Assembly (NCBI GenBank): GCA_002914845.1 | Contig: JXTC01000013.1 | Span: forward strand, 186,001-250,000 | Reading direction: 5' to 3' | Source of the DNA: Trema orientale | Taxonomy: Eukaryota > Streptophyta > Magnoliopsida > Rosales > Cannabaceae | Length of the DNA: 64,000 nt | Part shown: positions 22,760-35,617 of the stretch, in pieces | Layout: each line of letters begins with the position of its first letter | Numbering within the stretch: the first letter of the stretch is position 1 | The notes under the pieces: generated by a model | The model's database searches: none | What the model was told of the DNA's origin: nothing | The model's input: the letters and a program-made list of their open reading frames with translations, nothing else | Position numbers and translations under genes: made by a program

Positions 22760-24241
22760 GGACAAATTATGTTCTCCCGAATTATGAGTATTATAGAGTT
22801 TTGCCCCCTAAACTTTCTCTTGTTGCATTTGTCCCCTTTGTATTATTCATTTTGTGTGAAATTGATCTTCTTGTCAAGTTCCGTGTATAACTTGACGAAA
22901 TTGCTAATGTGGCAACTACTTTATAATTTGTTTACCTATTAATTTATTTTAAAAAATTATATTAAATTGAGAAAAGAAGCTTAAATTATTTTTGCTCTCT
23001 AAACTCTTCGCCCATTCCCCTTTCACCATTAATCCTTTGGTTCCATGGCTAATGATGAAATATTCCTATGCATTATCCTTCCTTCTTCATCCTCTATTCC
23101 TAAAAATAATCTCTTTCTTGCCTCTTAGGTTGAATTGCATTCCATGTATAATTTTTTTTCCTTCTCTTTCTTCTTTTTTTCTTAATTATTTGGGGAAAGA
23201 AGATAAATAGGGATTTCTGCACCTAGATCAAAAATCAACTAAATCAGATAGATTTTATTTATTAAAAAAAAAGGAGAAAACTTAAAATGATATCTTCTCC
23301 TGTTATTTGATTTGGATATACATGATTACATAGATTTACTCATGGTTATTGGCAATATCAATTCAAACATTAATGGAAAACGAAAAAAAAAAGAGGAAGC
23401 TCTTGTAAATTCCTTAATAGTCGCTTAATATCTTATAGAGTTTATATATGAGACAGCTCAATACTAGCTTATAAATTGTTGGGTTTTCGGCTACCATGAA
23501 GCTAGCAATATGTCCCTTAATGAGAGAAAAAAATTTATTCATCCGTTCAAAAAAGAAAAAAAAAGGTTGAAGCTTAATCAAGGATTGGGAAACAATGTGA
23601 ATAGAGACATGGGCAAAAAGAGCCAAGAATCAAGATTAAATAAAACAAATAATTATAAATCAAGGCATCTACATACACTTAATTTAGGGATGGGGTAAAA
23701 GTTCAAAGTAGAAAAAACACATATTTTTTAGGTTCAAATCCTATGAAACCATAGATTTTCATCGACAATCATGGATTCCCAAGTAGATTTTGGACACCTT
23801 AGCACCTTACTATCATGGTACAAAAGTCAATTGCGATTGTAGACATATCTAAAATTTTGAATTAGTTTAATTCTTTTTTATTTTTTTTTTTCAAATTTCA
23901 TTGTATGATTCTGATTTCATTAAAATCTATTTGAAATTTTTTGGTTTAGTTTGGCACTGGCTGTGGAACCGAGAAGATGAAGTGTGAAAGGGGAAGAGAT
24001 AAGGATGAAAGAAGGAAAAATATTAATTTAGTTTTTTAATTTAATATAATAAATTAATAGGTAAAAAATGATTATAAAATAATTGTCACATCAGTAATTC
24101 CGTCAAATTATACATGGAACTTGATGGAAAGATCAATTTCGCTTATAATGAATAATACAAGGGGGATAAATGCAACAACAAAAAAGTTCGTAGGGTAAAA
24201 CTCTACAATGCTCATACTTCGGGGGGGAAAAATACAAGGGG
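22760..24241. mobile_element. Non-autonomous element with ~300-bp terminal inverted repeats (MULE-like)
   Basis: The left arm 22760-23065 is the inverted complement of ~23936-24241. Matching landmarks are TATGAGTATTATAGAGTTTT with ATGAGCATTGTAGAGTTTT, GTATTATTCATT in both, and TTTACCTATTAATTTATT in both. Long inverted repeats of this kind are typical of Mutator-like elements, but no transposase frame is visible, and the exact ends and target duplication could not be fixed. The middle is AT-rich and noncoding. Confidence 0.65.
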
Positions 24242-27200
24242 CTTATACAAATGTGACCAAATTTTGGGTCCAATTTCAGTAAATATCTTTTTGTCAAATA
24301 TTATAGCAAAATGTCCGGTATATATATTTATATATCAAGTGTAAAATTTTATATACCAAGTATAAAAAATTATATACACAGTGCATTTCAGTACAATAAC
24401 TAAAATTGGTAGATATGTGTATCTACCAAGTATTAAAAAAAAATACCTGAATATTTAGCTATAAAATTTTTTAAGTGGACATCTACTTAATCAAATTTAA
24501 ATTGTACATAAAATTTTAAAAGTGGACATCCACCTAAATTTCTCAAAGTTAAAAAATTTGTCCAATCTTATATATAAGGGATGTCAGCGCATAGGACTGA
24601 CTCCCATTACATTATATGTTTATTATTATTATTATTTTTTTTTTAAAGCTATTGAAGCACAAAAAGGGAAAGGAGCATTAAGATACATATATATACTCCC
24701 TTGAGACATCACGGAAAACATAAAAGGGTCGTATGAAACTTTTAACCCTCGTATAAATGTAAATGATTAAGTGTAAAGCAAAATTTTTAGGTCATGTTGA
24801 GCACACAATATAAAGACTCTATATTGTATTAATTAAATTTAATATTGTATTTAGTTGTGCTTTTATATTATACTTTTTGATACAAGATCAGAATCTCATA
24901 CAATACCGCGTAGGAGAGCATTATCTAATATGGTAGAAAAGATTTGTATTACACTGTATTGTATATTTTAAGTCTAACATAGTATTCTACAATACTCACT
25001 CTCATCACTATCCCTAATTTCTCTCATTTTATTTTCTCTCCTATTTCTTTCTCTCACATCACTTTATCAATTTTAAAAGTGGTATTTTTCTAAATACACT
25101 TAAAAGTGATAATTTTTTGAAACTTATATTACAAAAATGGTATTTTTATGAATTAAATTTTAAAAAGTAGTACTTTTAGAAGTGGTATATAAACAATCTT
25201 TGAAAATGGTATTTTTAAAAAAAACTTTTCAAATTATATATTTATGAATTAACTTTTATTATTGATATGATTTTCTTTTCTTAAAAATTCCCTGATTTAT
25301 TTTGAAAAATATCACTTCTAAAAATTTATTTAGAATCCAATACAACTACTCACCAACCATAGTAGATTTTAATATAACATCTTAATACAATACGAAATTA
25401 AACATAATACTGTAATAGAATAATACAATAAAATATAACTCAAGACAATATAATATATCACAATATACCATATAGCGCTTCAAATCATACACGGGCTGAT
25501 TTCTTCATAATACAATAAGTTGGTATGATGAGTTAGCTTGAGCAGTTGTCGTGCGTCCAGGCCGGCTTGATCCAATGCCCCACCGTGGACTTGTTGAAAC
25601 GAGACATGTTACGCAGATGGTGGATGACCCATATTTGCATATCTATTAAATACAATTATGCAAATATATTTGGAAAAAAAAAATGAAGAAATGAAAAAGC
25701 AAGAGATGGATGCTACAGAACTAGCGAGAAAACGCAGCACAAGAAGAGAACAAACACAATTAGAGAGGATGATATCTAAACCTTGATATATTTATCTTTT
25801 CATGTGAAACTTTTTTATTTGTTTGGAAAATTAAAGTCCAAACATATCTATTCAATCACAATCTACCATCTCAATCCAAAATTATTAATGAACAGTGTGA
25901 TAAAATTCTTGAAAGTATTGCCTTGCTCATATCTTCTAACCAAAAAAGAAAAAAAAATAATAATAATTGTGCTATATTTTTCTTTAAATTACAACCCATT
26001 AAAATCTATATGTAGTATTGAAGGAGCGCTTAGATTGAAATTTGTTGCAGTTGATGATGTTAATAGAAATTATGGAGCTTGTGGCCGCAGAACATGGAAT
26101 TTTGGGTGGTTTCTTACAAAAAAATCAGCGCAAAATCTGAAAAATTGAAAAATGGTTTGATTAGGTATATGTCAGTTGAGGAAATTAGAGGAAACACGGT
26201 TTTTTTACAAACATGCGGTACTGATATTTCACATATTTCCATACGGTATATTTTTAGAAAAATGACACATTTATCGGACAAACGTCCATTGCAAAGCTTC
26301 TCAATATACTCAAGCGTACCAAGTAAAAATATGAGGAAACGACAGTAGGTCTCAAAGACGGAACTAGGAAGATATGCAACGTTGGCATCCAATTCTACTT
26401 GGTTGGCAGTCTAGAGTACGATGATTGGTCTTGTTACCACTTAAAGCTCATATTCGGCATCGAGTTGGCCTGTCAGAGTCAGATTCATATAAGGACAACA
26501 AATTTTACTCTAGTTTAAATCTAATCTGAGAGTTAGAAAGTTTTCTAATCCTGATATACGCAAGGCATTTTGAATATAGCTTCAAAGATGGAACCCTTTC
26601 ATTTCTTTGTTTTTTTTTTTTCTTTTTTTTTTGAAAAGTGGCATCTTTTGAATTTTGATTTTCCCTTTTTCTATATTACTTTTTTTATTTGATGCACTAC
26701 ATTTGATTTTAAGGATAATATTTGCAAGAAATTTTAAATTTAATTTTGATTGTTTTTGGCATATTTTTCATTTATTTTTGGATTGAATATTAGGAAGCAT
26801 AATAAGGTAGCTCATACTCAGTAAAGATTATGATTTATTTGTTTTGTTGTTGCACAGGAGAATGAATATTTATGCCCTCAATGTGCAACCAAATAAATTA
26901 AGTTGAATACAGGGATGGTTATCGGTAGTAGTTTCCCACGAATTTTTCTTTTTTTTTTTTTTGTTGTCTATCTTGGTCACTAGTATTGGTGGTATTTGCA
27001 GCAATATTGTTTGTGCATGGTATTCAATTACATTTTTCTTTCCATTTCTGTAAAACAAAAAATTACTTCTTTTGAGAGGTTGATTGTTTTTTATGAAGTA
27101 AAATAAATTCTTTTTGTTTGACTTTATATTTGTGATAGAGTTGATCTCTTTGAATGAAACAGATCTTTAGTTTTGATACTTGATAGATTAAGAACTTCTC

Positions 27201-27654
27201 CTAATTATTTGATTTTTTTATTTATATTTTCCATAATCGTTTTGAGTAGAAATAGAGATCATTTAGTCTATTCTTCTTTCTCTATTTTTTTACTGAACTA
27301 TAATGGTGTTGATCTATTATGTGTAGTTCTGGTTCATTATGCCAATGACATGATTTTTATTTGTTATTGAGGATTTTATGAAGGAGAGTTACTCTAGTTA
27401 ATTTCATGTGTTTCTTATTTGATCTTCTGAGACACTGAGAATAGATAAAGCTATTATTTTTGTTGTTTATCAGTTGGATCCAATATGGTGAATGCAATAA
27501 CTTTTCTACTGATTTGTATAATTCTTCAAGTACATAATATCTATTAATATCACGAAATTATGCTGTGCAGTATAGAAAGGTGTACCGATGTAGAAACTTA
27601 AAATTATATGTATTTTCTTAGCTTGATCATATATTATAATTGTATATTAATCCT
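24242..27654. other. AT-rich stretch with no supported gene
   Basis: No coding sequence is convincing over 3.4 kb. A block at ~24800-25475 has loosely inverted ATTGTATTA-rich ends and may be a decayed MITE, with GTGGTATTTTTCTAAATA near 25080 related to the small elements at 42 kb. A 5' part near 24420-24560 (TATTTAGCTATAAA, GTGGACATCTACTTAATC) resembles 41850-41930. A T-rich run with intron-like character lies at 26580-27480, but no exons could be tied to it. Confidence 0.4.
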
Positions 27655-28975
27655 AGTTTAACAAGTTTGATAAGGATTGGCTACTAAGTAACTAGTTTGG
27701 AAATTAGATGTCAGTCTTGAAACCAATAACTAAATTAGTAACCAGAAGCTAAATTGGCTACTAGTTGCTAAATTCATAACCAATGTTATAACAAGTAACC
27801 AGTTAGAAAATTGGCCACTAATCCTGAAATCACTAACCAAATTGATACCTGGAAACCAGTTTGAAGATTGACCACCAGTCTTGAAATCAACAACCATATT
27901 GATGAGTGGAAATTAGTTTGTTATTGGTTACCCAGTTCCCATATTAGTATTCAAAAGCTAGATTGGTTACTGATTACTAAATTGGTAATTAGTATTGTAA
28001 TTAGTAACAAATAACTAGTAACTAATAACCGATAACTACCTTGGAAATTCATCACAAGTTTATAAAATTGGTTATCAGTGTTGTAATTGGTAATTAGTAA
28101 CTGGTAACCAGTATTATAACCGATAACTAGTAATCAATAACTGGTAATTACTCCCAAGTATCTGGTAACCAATTACAGAATTGATAATCATGTATCTTGT
28201 AACTAATAACCACTATTATAATTGGTAACTAATAACCAATAACCAGTAATTACTAGTACCCAGTAACCAGTTTAGAATTTGGTCACCATTCCTAAAGCTA
28301 GTAATAGATTGGTAACTAAAAGGTAAATTAGAAACTGGTTACCAGTAACTGATAACAAATAACTGGTTATAGAATTGGCAACCAATTGTAACTAGTATCC
28401 AATGTTGCAACATGTAACTAGTATTGTAACCAGTAGCTAGTAACCAATAACCAGTAATTATTAGTACTCGGTAACCGATTTAGAATTTGGTCAACATTCC
28501 TGAAGCTGGTAACTAGATTGGTAACTAGAAGTTAAATTAGTTACTGATTACCATTTACCGGTAATCGATAATAAATAACCGATTTCAAAAGGTAACCAAT
28601 GTTGTAATAGGTAACCCGAATTGTAACCAGTAACTAGTAACTAATAATCAGTAATGACTAGTATCCAGTAACCGATTTGGAATTTGGTCACCAATCCTAA
28701 AGCTAGTAACTAGATTGGTAACTAGAAGGTAAATTGGTAGCTGGTTACCAGTAACTGATAACCGATAATAAATAATCGGTTACAGAATTGGTAACCAGTA
28801 TTGTAACTAGTATCCAGAGTTGTAACAAGTAACTAGTGTTATAACCGGTAACTAGTAATTAGTAGTTATTGGTAACCAGTGTTGTAACCGGTAACCGGTT
28901 ACTCTATTTTTTTTTTTTCTTGAATCAGTAACTAATATTATAAATGGTAACTAGAGTAGTTACTAATAAATTGTT
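27655..28975. repeat. Degenerate GTAAC/GGTTAC satellite with ~200-bp higher-order units
   Basis: About 1.3 kb is built almost wholly from short variants of GGTAACCAGT, GTAACTAGTAACC, AATTGGTAACTAG and TTGTAACC. At least three higher-order units align: 28247-28454, 28455-28651 and 28652-28860 (208, 197 and 209 bp). Each opens TAAT-ACTAGTA-CCAGTAACC and contains GAATTTGGTCACC, then AAAGCTAGTAA, ATTGGTAACTAGAAG and GATAACAAATAA. A fourth is cut at ~28900. The earlier part (27655-28246) is more diverged. All frames are full of stops, so it is not coding. Many motifs are palindromic (GGTAACC, ACTAGT). Confidence 0.85.
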
Positions 28976-29480
28976 AACATATTGGTAATGAGATTTAGCA
29001 AAATTTTTAATATTAGAAAAAGAACAAAATAAAAGAAGGAGAAAAAGAATCTAGAAAATAAAAAGGAAAAATAATTTTTTAAGAATAAAATAGAAAAGTA
29101 GAAAGGGAAATACACGAAAAAGTGAAAGAAGAAGAAGAGAAAAAAGAGAATCAAGTAACTAAAAAAGAAAAAAAGAAAAAAAAAAAAGAGATGGATAAAA
29201 ATAAAAGGAAAAAGAAAAATAGAGGAAATAGTAAAAATTCGAACTGGGTGGTCATCAAGTGAGGAATCATCTACTACACTAACAAAAACTTTGGAAGTTA
29301 TACCATATTTTACTTTTAAACAATTTTTTTAAAAATTTTCTTTATTTACAATTCTGTCACTGTGCTTTTGCCTCCGTAACTTTTTTATAAATGCCAATCA
29401 GATGCCATATGAAAATAATTATATTTCACTGTATTGTATATATGTAATTGTTTTTATTTTTAATGGTATAGCCCAATAAA
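28976..29480. repeat. Purine-rich low-complexity tract
   Basis: From ~29007 to 29240 the plus strand is almost all A and G (AAAGAAGGAGAAAAAG and similar). The open frame on the opposite strand is only phenylalanine/leucine-rich low complexity. The remainder to 29480 shows nothing. Confidence 0.7.
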
Positions 29481-32191
29481 ACTCTATGTCGGTTTCAAAG
29501 CCCAAAACTTAGTTTATGATCCAGTCCAAAAGTTATAGGAAAATGACCCAACAAAAGACAGACCCGTTTAAAATATCAGTTTACGATGTTTATAGAAATT
29601 ATTCTACCATATCCAAAAATCTAAAATAATTTTCTCCATTTCGAATTTTTTCAAAAAAAAATATATATATATATACACTTAAAATAAGCACCAAAATCTC
29701 ATACCCAAAATGCCATTTTCAGTAAGAATCTAGCTTCAGGCACAGCGAGAATCGATTTATCTATTCCTTGCTCGTCCATCTACCTCCAACGAAGAAGAAG
29801 GTACATCTAGAGTCATTTCTCAAGTATTCCAGTTATTAAAAAGGTTTTTAGGTTTTTGATGTATAGATTATATTATTATTTTTTTTGGCAACAATCTACA
29901 AGCAATTGCAATTTTTAAACGTATAGTTTTTATTATATTGTTGTCTTTGATGAAATAATCTAAAAAAAAGTGCAATTTAGGGCTTTTTTTTCTTTGAATA
30001 GAGTTTAATATAAAATTCAAATATTTTTAGTTTATATTCATCATAGTAGAGTTTGGGTTCATCATAATTAGATCATTGAATGTGAGAGAGTCTGGGATTA
30101 GGTTCAATATCTATTTGGTATATGTTTGATTTCTATATGGTTCATAAGTTCCTGAGTTTTGTACTTAAGTTTGTGTCTTTGATTCATGAAATTATGTATT
30201 TAGTTCATGAAGTTGTCAGTATAGTTCATAAACTTATGTCTTTGGTTCATAAAGTTGTATTTCAGATATGAGAATATATTTTCTTAATAATTTTCTATTT
30301 AATATATGAAGTTAGGTATCTAGTTCTATTTGATTTTTTTTGCTAATACTATTATATTTGGTTTATAAATTTATGCCTTTAGTTCATGAATTTGTGAGTG
30401 TAGTTCATGATGTTACTGTTATAGTTCACATCTGCTATGTACCTCTCGTTTAGTTCATTCAGTTCCTAAACTTATCTATATGGTTCATAAATTTATCAAT
30501 TTATGTTTATTTTTGGTTCAGGATCTGTTTAATTTGTGTTTGGTCAATAAGTTTATGTGCTTGGTTCATAACCTTATATATTTGTTTGACACTTCAGTGT
30601 AGTATATACTAATTTGAATATGGTATATGACTTTTAATGCCTGGTATATTATTTGTAAAATCTGATAGTTTTTCTCATAAAAACATAACTGACTTTTAAT
30701 GCCTAGTACGCTATTTGTAAAATCTGATAGTTTTACTCGAAAAAGCGTAACCGACTATGGAATGTTTATGATCAAAAGAGCAGATGTATTAATGATGAAT
30801 ATCAACATAAAAGAAGTAACACAAGACAAAATTATATTTTTTTAGCAAAATATGACCGTAAAACTTTATCATTGAGCCGAAGCTATTTTTACGTGTTATT
30901 GCTTTTACTTGTATAATTTACTTGTTTATTAAGAAAAGTATGGAAACACAAAAGTCAAAGTCATATGGAACATGTGCTCTTCTTTTGATTTAGAAAAAAT
31001 AATATGGTTTTTTGGTTTGACAAGGATTATTGTATTGAATACTTTTAATTATGAAAATATTGAATATTAGGCAATTTTCTCGTTAGTTTATATGTTTTAT
31101 GTAATATAATTTGAAATGAATCTAAAATGTTATTTACTTACTTCTAGTTATTCACTTTGTGAGGTACATTTAAAAAAAAAAAAAAGCTGAAACTGTTTAG
31201 GAATGATAATGTATATTAAAAAAATCCTCTCTTTATAGTATATAATCTGTTGAACTAGGTACATAAGATTTTCTTCATGGTTCATACTAATGGGAACCAT
31301 ATATATATATATATTATACAATTATGATTTTTTTTGTTCTACGAACAAAAAAATAAATTCAATAATATAACAAGTAATGAATCTGGTATATAGCCTCATA
31401 TACCATGACAAAATTTCTATATACCAAAATCAAAAATTCATTACCTGAGAATATAAATACTTAGAAACACGATAACAAAATAAAATATCTAAAATAATAA
31501 ATATGGTATATAACCACATATACCAAGACAAAATGCCTATATATCAAGACCAAAAATTCATACACCTAAATGTTGGGAGAGGGAGGAGAGGGAGGGGAAA
31601 GAAAGAACACACTTCGTTTCAAAACAAAATAAACTACAAACTCAATACAAAAAAAAAAAGTAATGATCCCTATGCCCCATCAACTGATATTACGGGACTA
31701 CAATAATGCCACCCTTTAATGGAAACTCTAAATGCCATAAAAAAGTACTTAAAATTACTATCATCATCAATTTCATAATCAGTATATGAACCTATATGAA
31801 GAAACTAAGAAACAAACATTAATAAATATATATATATATATATTACATCTACTGGTTCAAGAGACATATACACACATAAATGAAGTTAAAAAATCCATAT
31901 ACTAAACACAAAAAACCATGTACCACAAAAAAATTAAAACAAAAAAATAGCACACTAGGGTTCAAACTCTTTATCAATAATAGCAAAATATTTAATTAGT
32001 TAATCAACAATAATCATTCAACATATACTACTACAAAAAAATAAATATAACAAGACCAAGAATATATAAACCAAACAAGAATACTGAACAAAAAAAAAGC
32101 ATATAAATCTTGATTAATAATAGCAAAACTAACACAAAAAACACATATGGCAAAACTAAAAATATATGAACCAAACAAGAAATACAGAATA
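29480..32191 (+). mobile_element. Left arm of a probable DNA transposon interrupted by a gypsy element
   Basis: A T-rich arm follows a CT-rich block (GCTCGTCCATCTACCTCCAA, ~29770). It contains a dense run of GTTCAT-type and TGGTATAT motifs in plus orientation, and then, from ~31250, the same motifs inverted (TATACCAAGAC, GAACCAAACAAG). After the gypsy insertion, 41176-41930 continues the inverted motifs and ends in a GA-rich mirror of the CT-rich block. This symmetry suggests one non-autonomous inverted-repeat element of about 3.4 kb. No transposase was seen and the ends are uncertain. Confidence 0.35.
30030..30660 (+). repeat. Array of about 16 GTTCAT-type motifs
   Basis: Variants of T(A/G)GTTCATGAA/TAAGTTTATG recur every 25-60 bp: TGGTTCATAAGTTCC, TAGTTCATGAAGTTG, TAGTTCATAAACTTATG, TGGTTCATAAAGTTG, TAGTTCATGATGTTAC, TGGTTCATAACCTTATA and others. 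They give way to TGGTATATGAC-type motifs at ~30600. Subterminal motif arrays are usual in DNA transposons as transposase binding sites. That role here is inference. Confidence 0.65.
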
Positions 32192-34237
32192 TGTAAAAAC
32201 TCATTTTTTTAAAGGGCAAAATGGTCTTTTGACCATATAAAATAAAATATATATATATAAATTTTTCTCTCTCCTCTCTTCTCTCTCCCTCCCGTTGCCC
32301 TCTCTCTCTCTCGGTTTCACTCCTAGCCGAAGGAAGCGCAAGCAGCTGCAACCGCCTCCGGCCACCGTCCAGCAAGCCAACCAGCCAGCGCCGACTCGCC
32401 ATGCCGCCAGGAACGTCTGCCGGTTGTCACCAGCTACTGCCGCCGCATGGTTCGCCGGAAAACGCCATTAATGGCCGTTTCGGATTTTTGGCCGCCGGCG
32501 AAGATTCCGGCCACCATTTGACCCCAAACTAGTCCCACTGGATTTGTATCATCGCAAGGATCATCAAGGTATATATATCTCAACCCCATACTGTCTGGAT
32601 CAAAAGATGTCATTTTTCGGTATTTTGAGTTTAAGCTTGATTTTTTTAATCCGGCCGTTGGATTGTGTTTTTGACCTCATTTTTGGAATGTACTCGGAAA
32701 ATAGAGAAGTTTGAAATATATATTGTGTTGTTTGGTGACCGGCACAAAAATCAAGATCGGACGGTCGAGATTTTGTCTCGTTTTGCTTGCCACCAGTCCA
32801 GTGTGGACCCGGACCCGGACCCGAATTGGACAAGTTATATGTCTAACCTAGCTATTTTGGGTGCTAGAAATTCAGTGAAGAGGTCCGTTTGCAGAATTGA
32901 AGCTCCGGTGAGAAGTTGACTTTTCGCAAGAGGACGATCGAGGGCTCGGAATTGGTTCCCGACGCTCCGGGCGATCGTCCACGACACCTTGAGGACTCAA
33001 TAGCGTGATATCGCTATTCTGGTGAGGTAGGGGTTCAGTTACCTTCGTTTTATACCATTTTTGAGTTAAAACTTATTTTCTGTAATATATGAGAACAAGT
33101 GTGTTTTTAATTATTTGAATTATATGTGATGGAATCTGGTTATATGATATATACTGTACTGCCCTGGGAATTTGCTGTATGCAGGTTATTTTGGGTATAT
33201 CAAAATAGGACCATTATGCTGTCCGTTTTTCTATAAAATCCTATTACGCATGTTTTACTGAAAAACCAGAGTATAGTAGTTTTTACACTTCAGTTCTGTA
33301 TTGCACGTGTCATAGGATCATACATGAGCACCGTGTTAGCATCGTGGGTTTACAGTGTGGCGCTATGTGCCCCACCATCGGTGCAGAGTCCGTAAACCCG
33401 CGCGAGGTTTGTTCTTCTGATTACCTCCCCATTTGGCAGGCGTAGGCAATTCGATTGCCCCTCCAGGTTTGGTAGGCGACACACAGGTGTCCCTTCCAGG
33501 TATGGGCTTAGGTGTCAGGCAGGCTGTTAGGCACACTTAGTGTCATCATCCTTTCCACAGATGAGAGAATGTGAGCTCATAGGTATGGATTGATTTGTGT
33601 CATGTGCATATAGATTGGTAGTTTTGGATTACACTACTTTATATATATGTGAGTTTTCGGTTTGGATTATATATATATGTGTGAGTATGTTTTGGATTTG
33701 AACTAACCATGCAGGAGTTTTCCGTCACTGAACTATTTTTCTTCGAGGTAATTATTTTCCTACTGGGCATTGTATGCTCACCCCCCTTTCCTCCCTTCCT
33801 CAAGTAGTGTCCAGTGTGATCTTGGTGATCAAGAGGAGTAAGAGGCCATCTTGACTGTAGTTTATTTCTTGGTAATGCTAGAAGTCTATTGTTATGGTGT
33901 TTGGACTGTTTGGGGTTTTGTATTAGTATTGAACCAAGATTACTGCTTTCTATTTTGTCTGTGAACTTATGTATGCCATTCTGGGAGTTGACTTTTGTTG
34001 TGGATGATGATGATGCTTGGACTTCTATTTGATTTCATGTTTTTCAATCATTATTTGGTCTATGTTTAATGGTGTATACGAACTGTGGGAGAGGTTCACA
34101 GGGTGAAATTCTAAATATTTTATTATCATGGACTGTTTATAAAACTAAACTTTTTAGACATTTTTCAAATAAATCAAGAAATTTCCCATCTTTGTGAAAT
34201 TCTCCTTCTGCCAGTGCCCGGGTTTTAGGTCGTGACA
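32192..34237 (+). repeat. 5' LTR of the second Tekay-like element
   Basis: This LTR is 2046 bp. It has TATATATATATAAA near 32250 followed by a CT-rich run (CTCTCTCCTCTCTTCTCTC), a plausible core promoter and transcript start. Open frames inside it are LTR sequence, not genes. Confidence 0.95.
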
Positions 34238-34244
34238 GAAATTG

Positions 34245-34256
34245 TGGTATCAGATC
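34245..34256 (+). other. Primer binding site of the second Tekay-like element
   Basis: TGGTATCAGATC lies eight bases past the LTR end. It matches the initiator tRNA-Met complement TGGTATCAGAGC at all but one position. Confidence 0.85.
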
Positions 34257-34370
34257 TTTGTGTTTAATAGCTCGGACATATCACCATTAAACTAGATTGA
34301 AGTAGTTTTTATAATAGGCATGCATCATTATCTAATTAACAGTTTGGCATATTGTTTCAGACTTTTAAGG

Positions 34371-35300
34371 ATGCCTCCTAGAAGAGTTCTGAGGCATCAG
34401 CCAGATGTCGAACCTCCTCAACATCCAGATTTCTCCCATCTGATCGAGGCAATGCAGCAGCCATTCACCCAGATAAGCAATCCAGACTATCAGCCTCTAG
34501 CTCTGAGGGCACATCAGTTGGATCAGTCAGATTACCTTCAGCGGTTTATGCACCTCCAACCAAGGTAGTTTGATGGTAGACCAAATCCTCTCGCGGCAAT
34601 TGCTTGGTTGCGTGAGATGGAGAGGCATTTTCGGTCCCTTGGTACTCCGGTGGAGTTTTGGACAATCTTTGCTGTTACCTGTCTTACGGGGAGTACCATT
34701 CGCTGGTGGGAGACTGTGGAGCGAATGCAGAATGATGTGGGTCTGACTTGGGAGGACTTTGAGCGGATTTTCAAGGCCCAGTATGCCAATGAGGATCAAC
34801 AGGATGAGATTATGAATCGTATTGAGACTTTGGTCCAAAGTAACAGAAAGGTGAATGAGTACCTGATTGAGTTCACTGAGTTGGCTAGTGTTGCCCTTGA
34901 CCCAGGTACGAGTGAGAAGTCACGAGTTGCCAAGTTCAGGAGTTGTCTAAATTGGAACATTTTCAATAGGATTGGCACTCAGACTTTCCATACTCTCTCT
35001 GAGATTGGAGTGGCTGCCCAGCGGGCAGAAGCCAACGAAGTGGGATTTGATTCCAGGAGGAACCAGCGGAGAGGTAATGACAGGAAAGCCACCAGAAGGA
35101 ACTAGGGGCAGTGGTCAGCCCAGGGTACTCCGAATAGTGGGAGCTCGAACAGCAGTAGTTCTTCAGAGGGTGGCAGAGGTAGTCCTTATAGGGGTTGTTT
35201 TGTGTGTGGCCAGCAGGGTCACCGGAAGAAAGAGTGTCCCACCCGTCTGCAAAAATCTCCTCTTTCTCAAGGAGGACCGCAGAGGAGCCAGTCAGGTTCT
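34371..35300 (+). pseudogene. Gypsy gag with zinc knuckle (fossil)
   Basis: The product opens MPPRRVLRHQPDVEPPQHPD. It then carries the retrotransposon gag domain (TCLTGSTIRWWETVERM, WEDFERIFKAQYANEDQQ, EYLIEFTELASVA), and a CCHC knuckle CFVCGQQGHRKKECP at 35196-35240. The order is normal for chromovirus gag. The region is broken. Confidence 0.85.
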
Positions 35301-35617
35301 GTTCCTTATCGGAATGCTTAGGCGAGGCCACAACAGTCATAGGGTGCTTCGCAGAGTTTTACTTCCCCTTAGCCTTATCAGCATTAGTACCGCCCTCAGG
35401 GTTACACTCAGAACTTTTAGACTCCTCAGGCCTCAGGGAGTCATAGTGGGCATAGTTATGGTAGTAGTGGTCTAGGATCCAGCAGCAGCCATCCTGAGGG
35501 GAGAGGCAACAAGGGGAAAGGAAAGGTGACTAGCCAAGCCTATACTCTTACTAGAGCCGTCGACACTCAGGATCGCACCGGCCGAGGTGTTGTTGACGGT
35601 ATGATCCTTATTTCACA

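Noticed and set aside
25540-25620. GC-richer patch (GTGCGTCCAGGCCGGC) as a possible RNA gene
   Set aside because: No cloverleaf, snoRNA boxes or polymerase III boxes could be placed with confidence.
25783-26392. Overlapping open frames on both strands near 26 kb
   Set aside because: No domain was recognised, there is no splice support, and the surrounding sequence is AT-rich; kept as unassigned.
27655-28975. CRISPR-like array in the GTAAC region
   Set aside because: The repeats are degenerate and contiguous, with no unique spacers, in a plant genome.
28963-29154. Phenylalanine/leucine-rich open frame suggesting a membrane peptide
   Set aside because: It is the complement of a purine-rich low-complexity tract; composition alone explains it.
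32031-32402. Open frame on the minus strand with an arginine/glutamate-rich start
   Set aside because: It lies entirely in the LTR of the gypsy element, overlaps its CT-rich transcript start, and recurs in altered form in the other LTR.
34245-34256. tRNA gene fragment matching initiator tRNA-Met
   Set aside because: Only the 12-base primer site matches; there are no cloverleaf arms, so it is a retroelement primer site.
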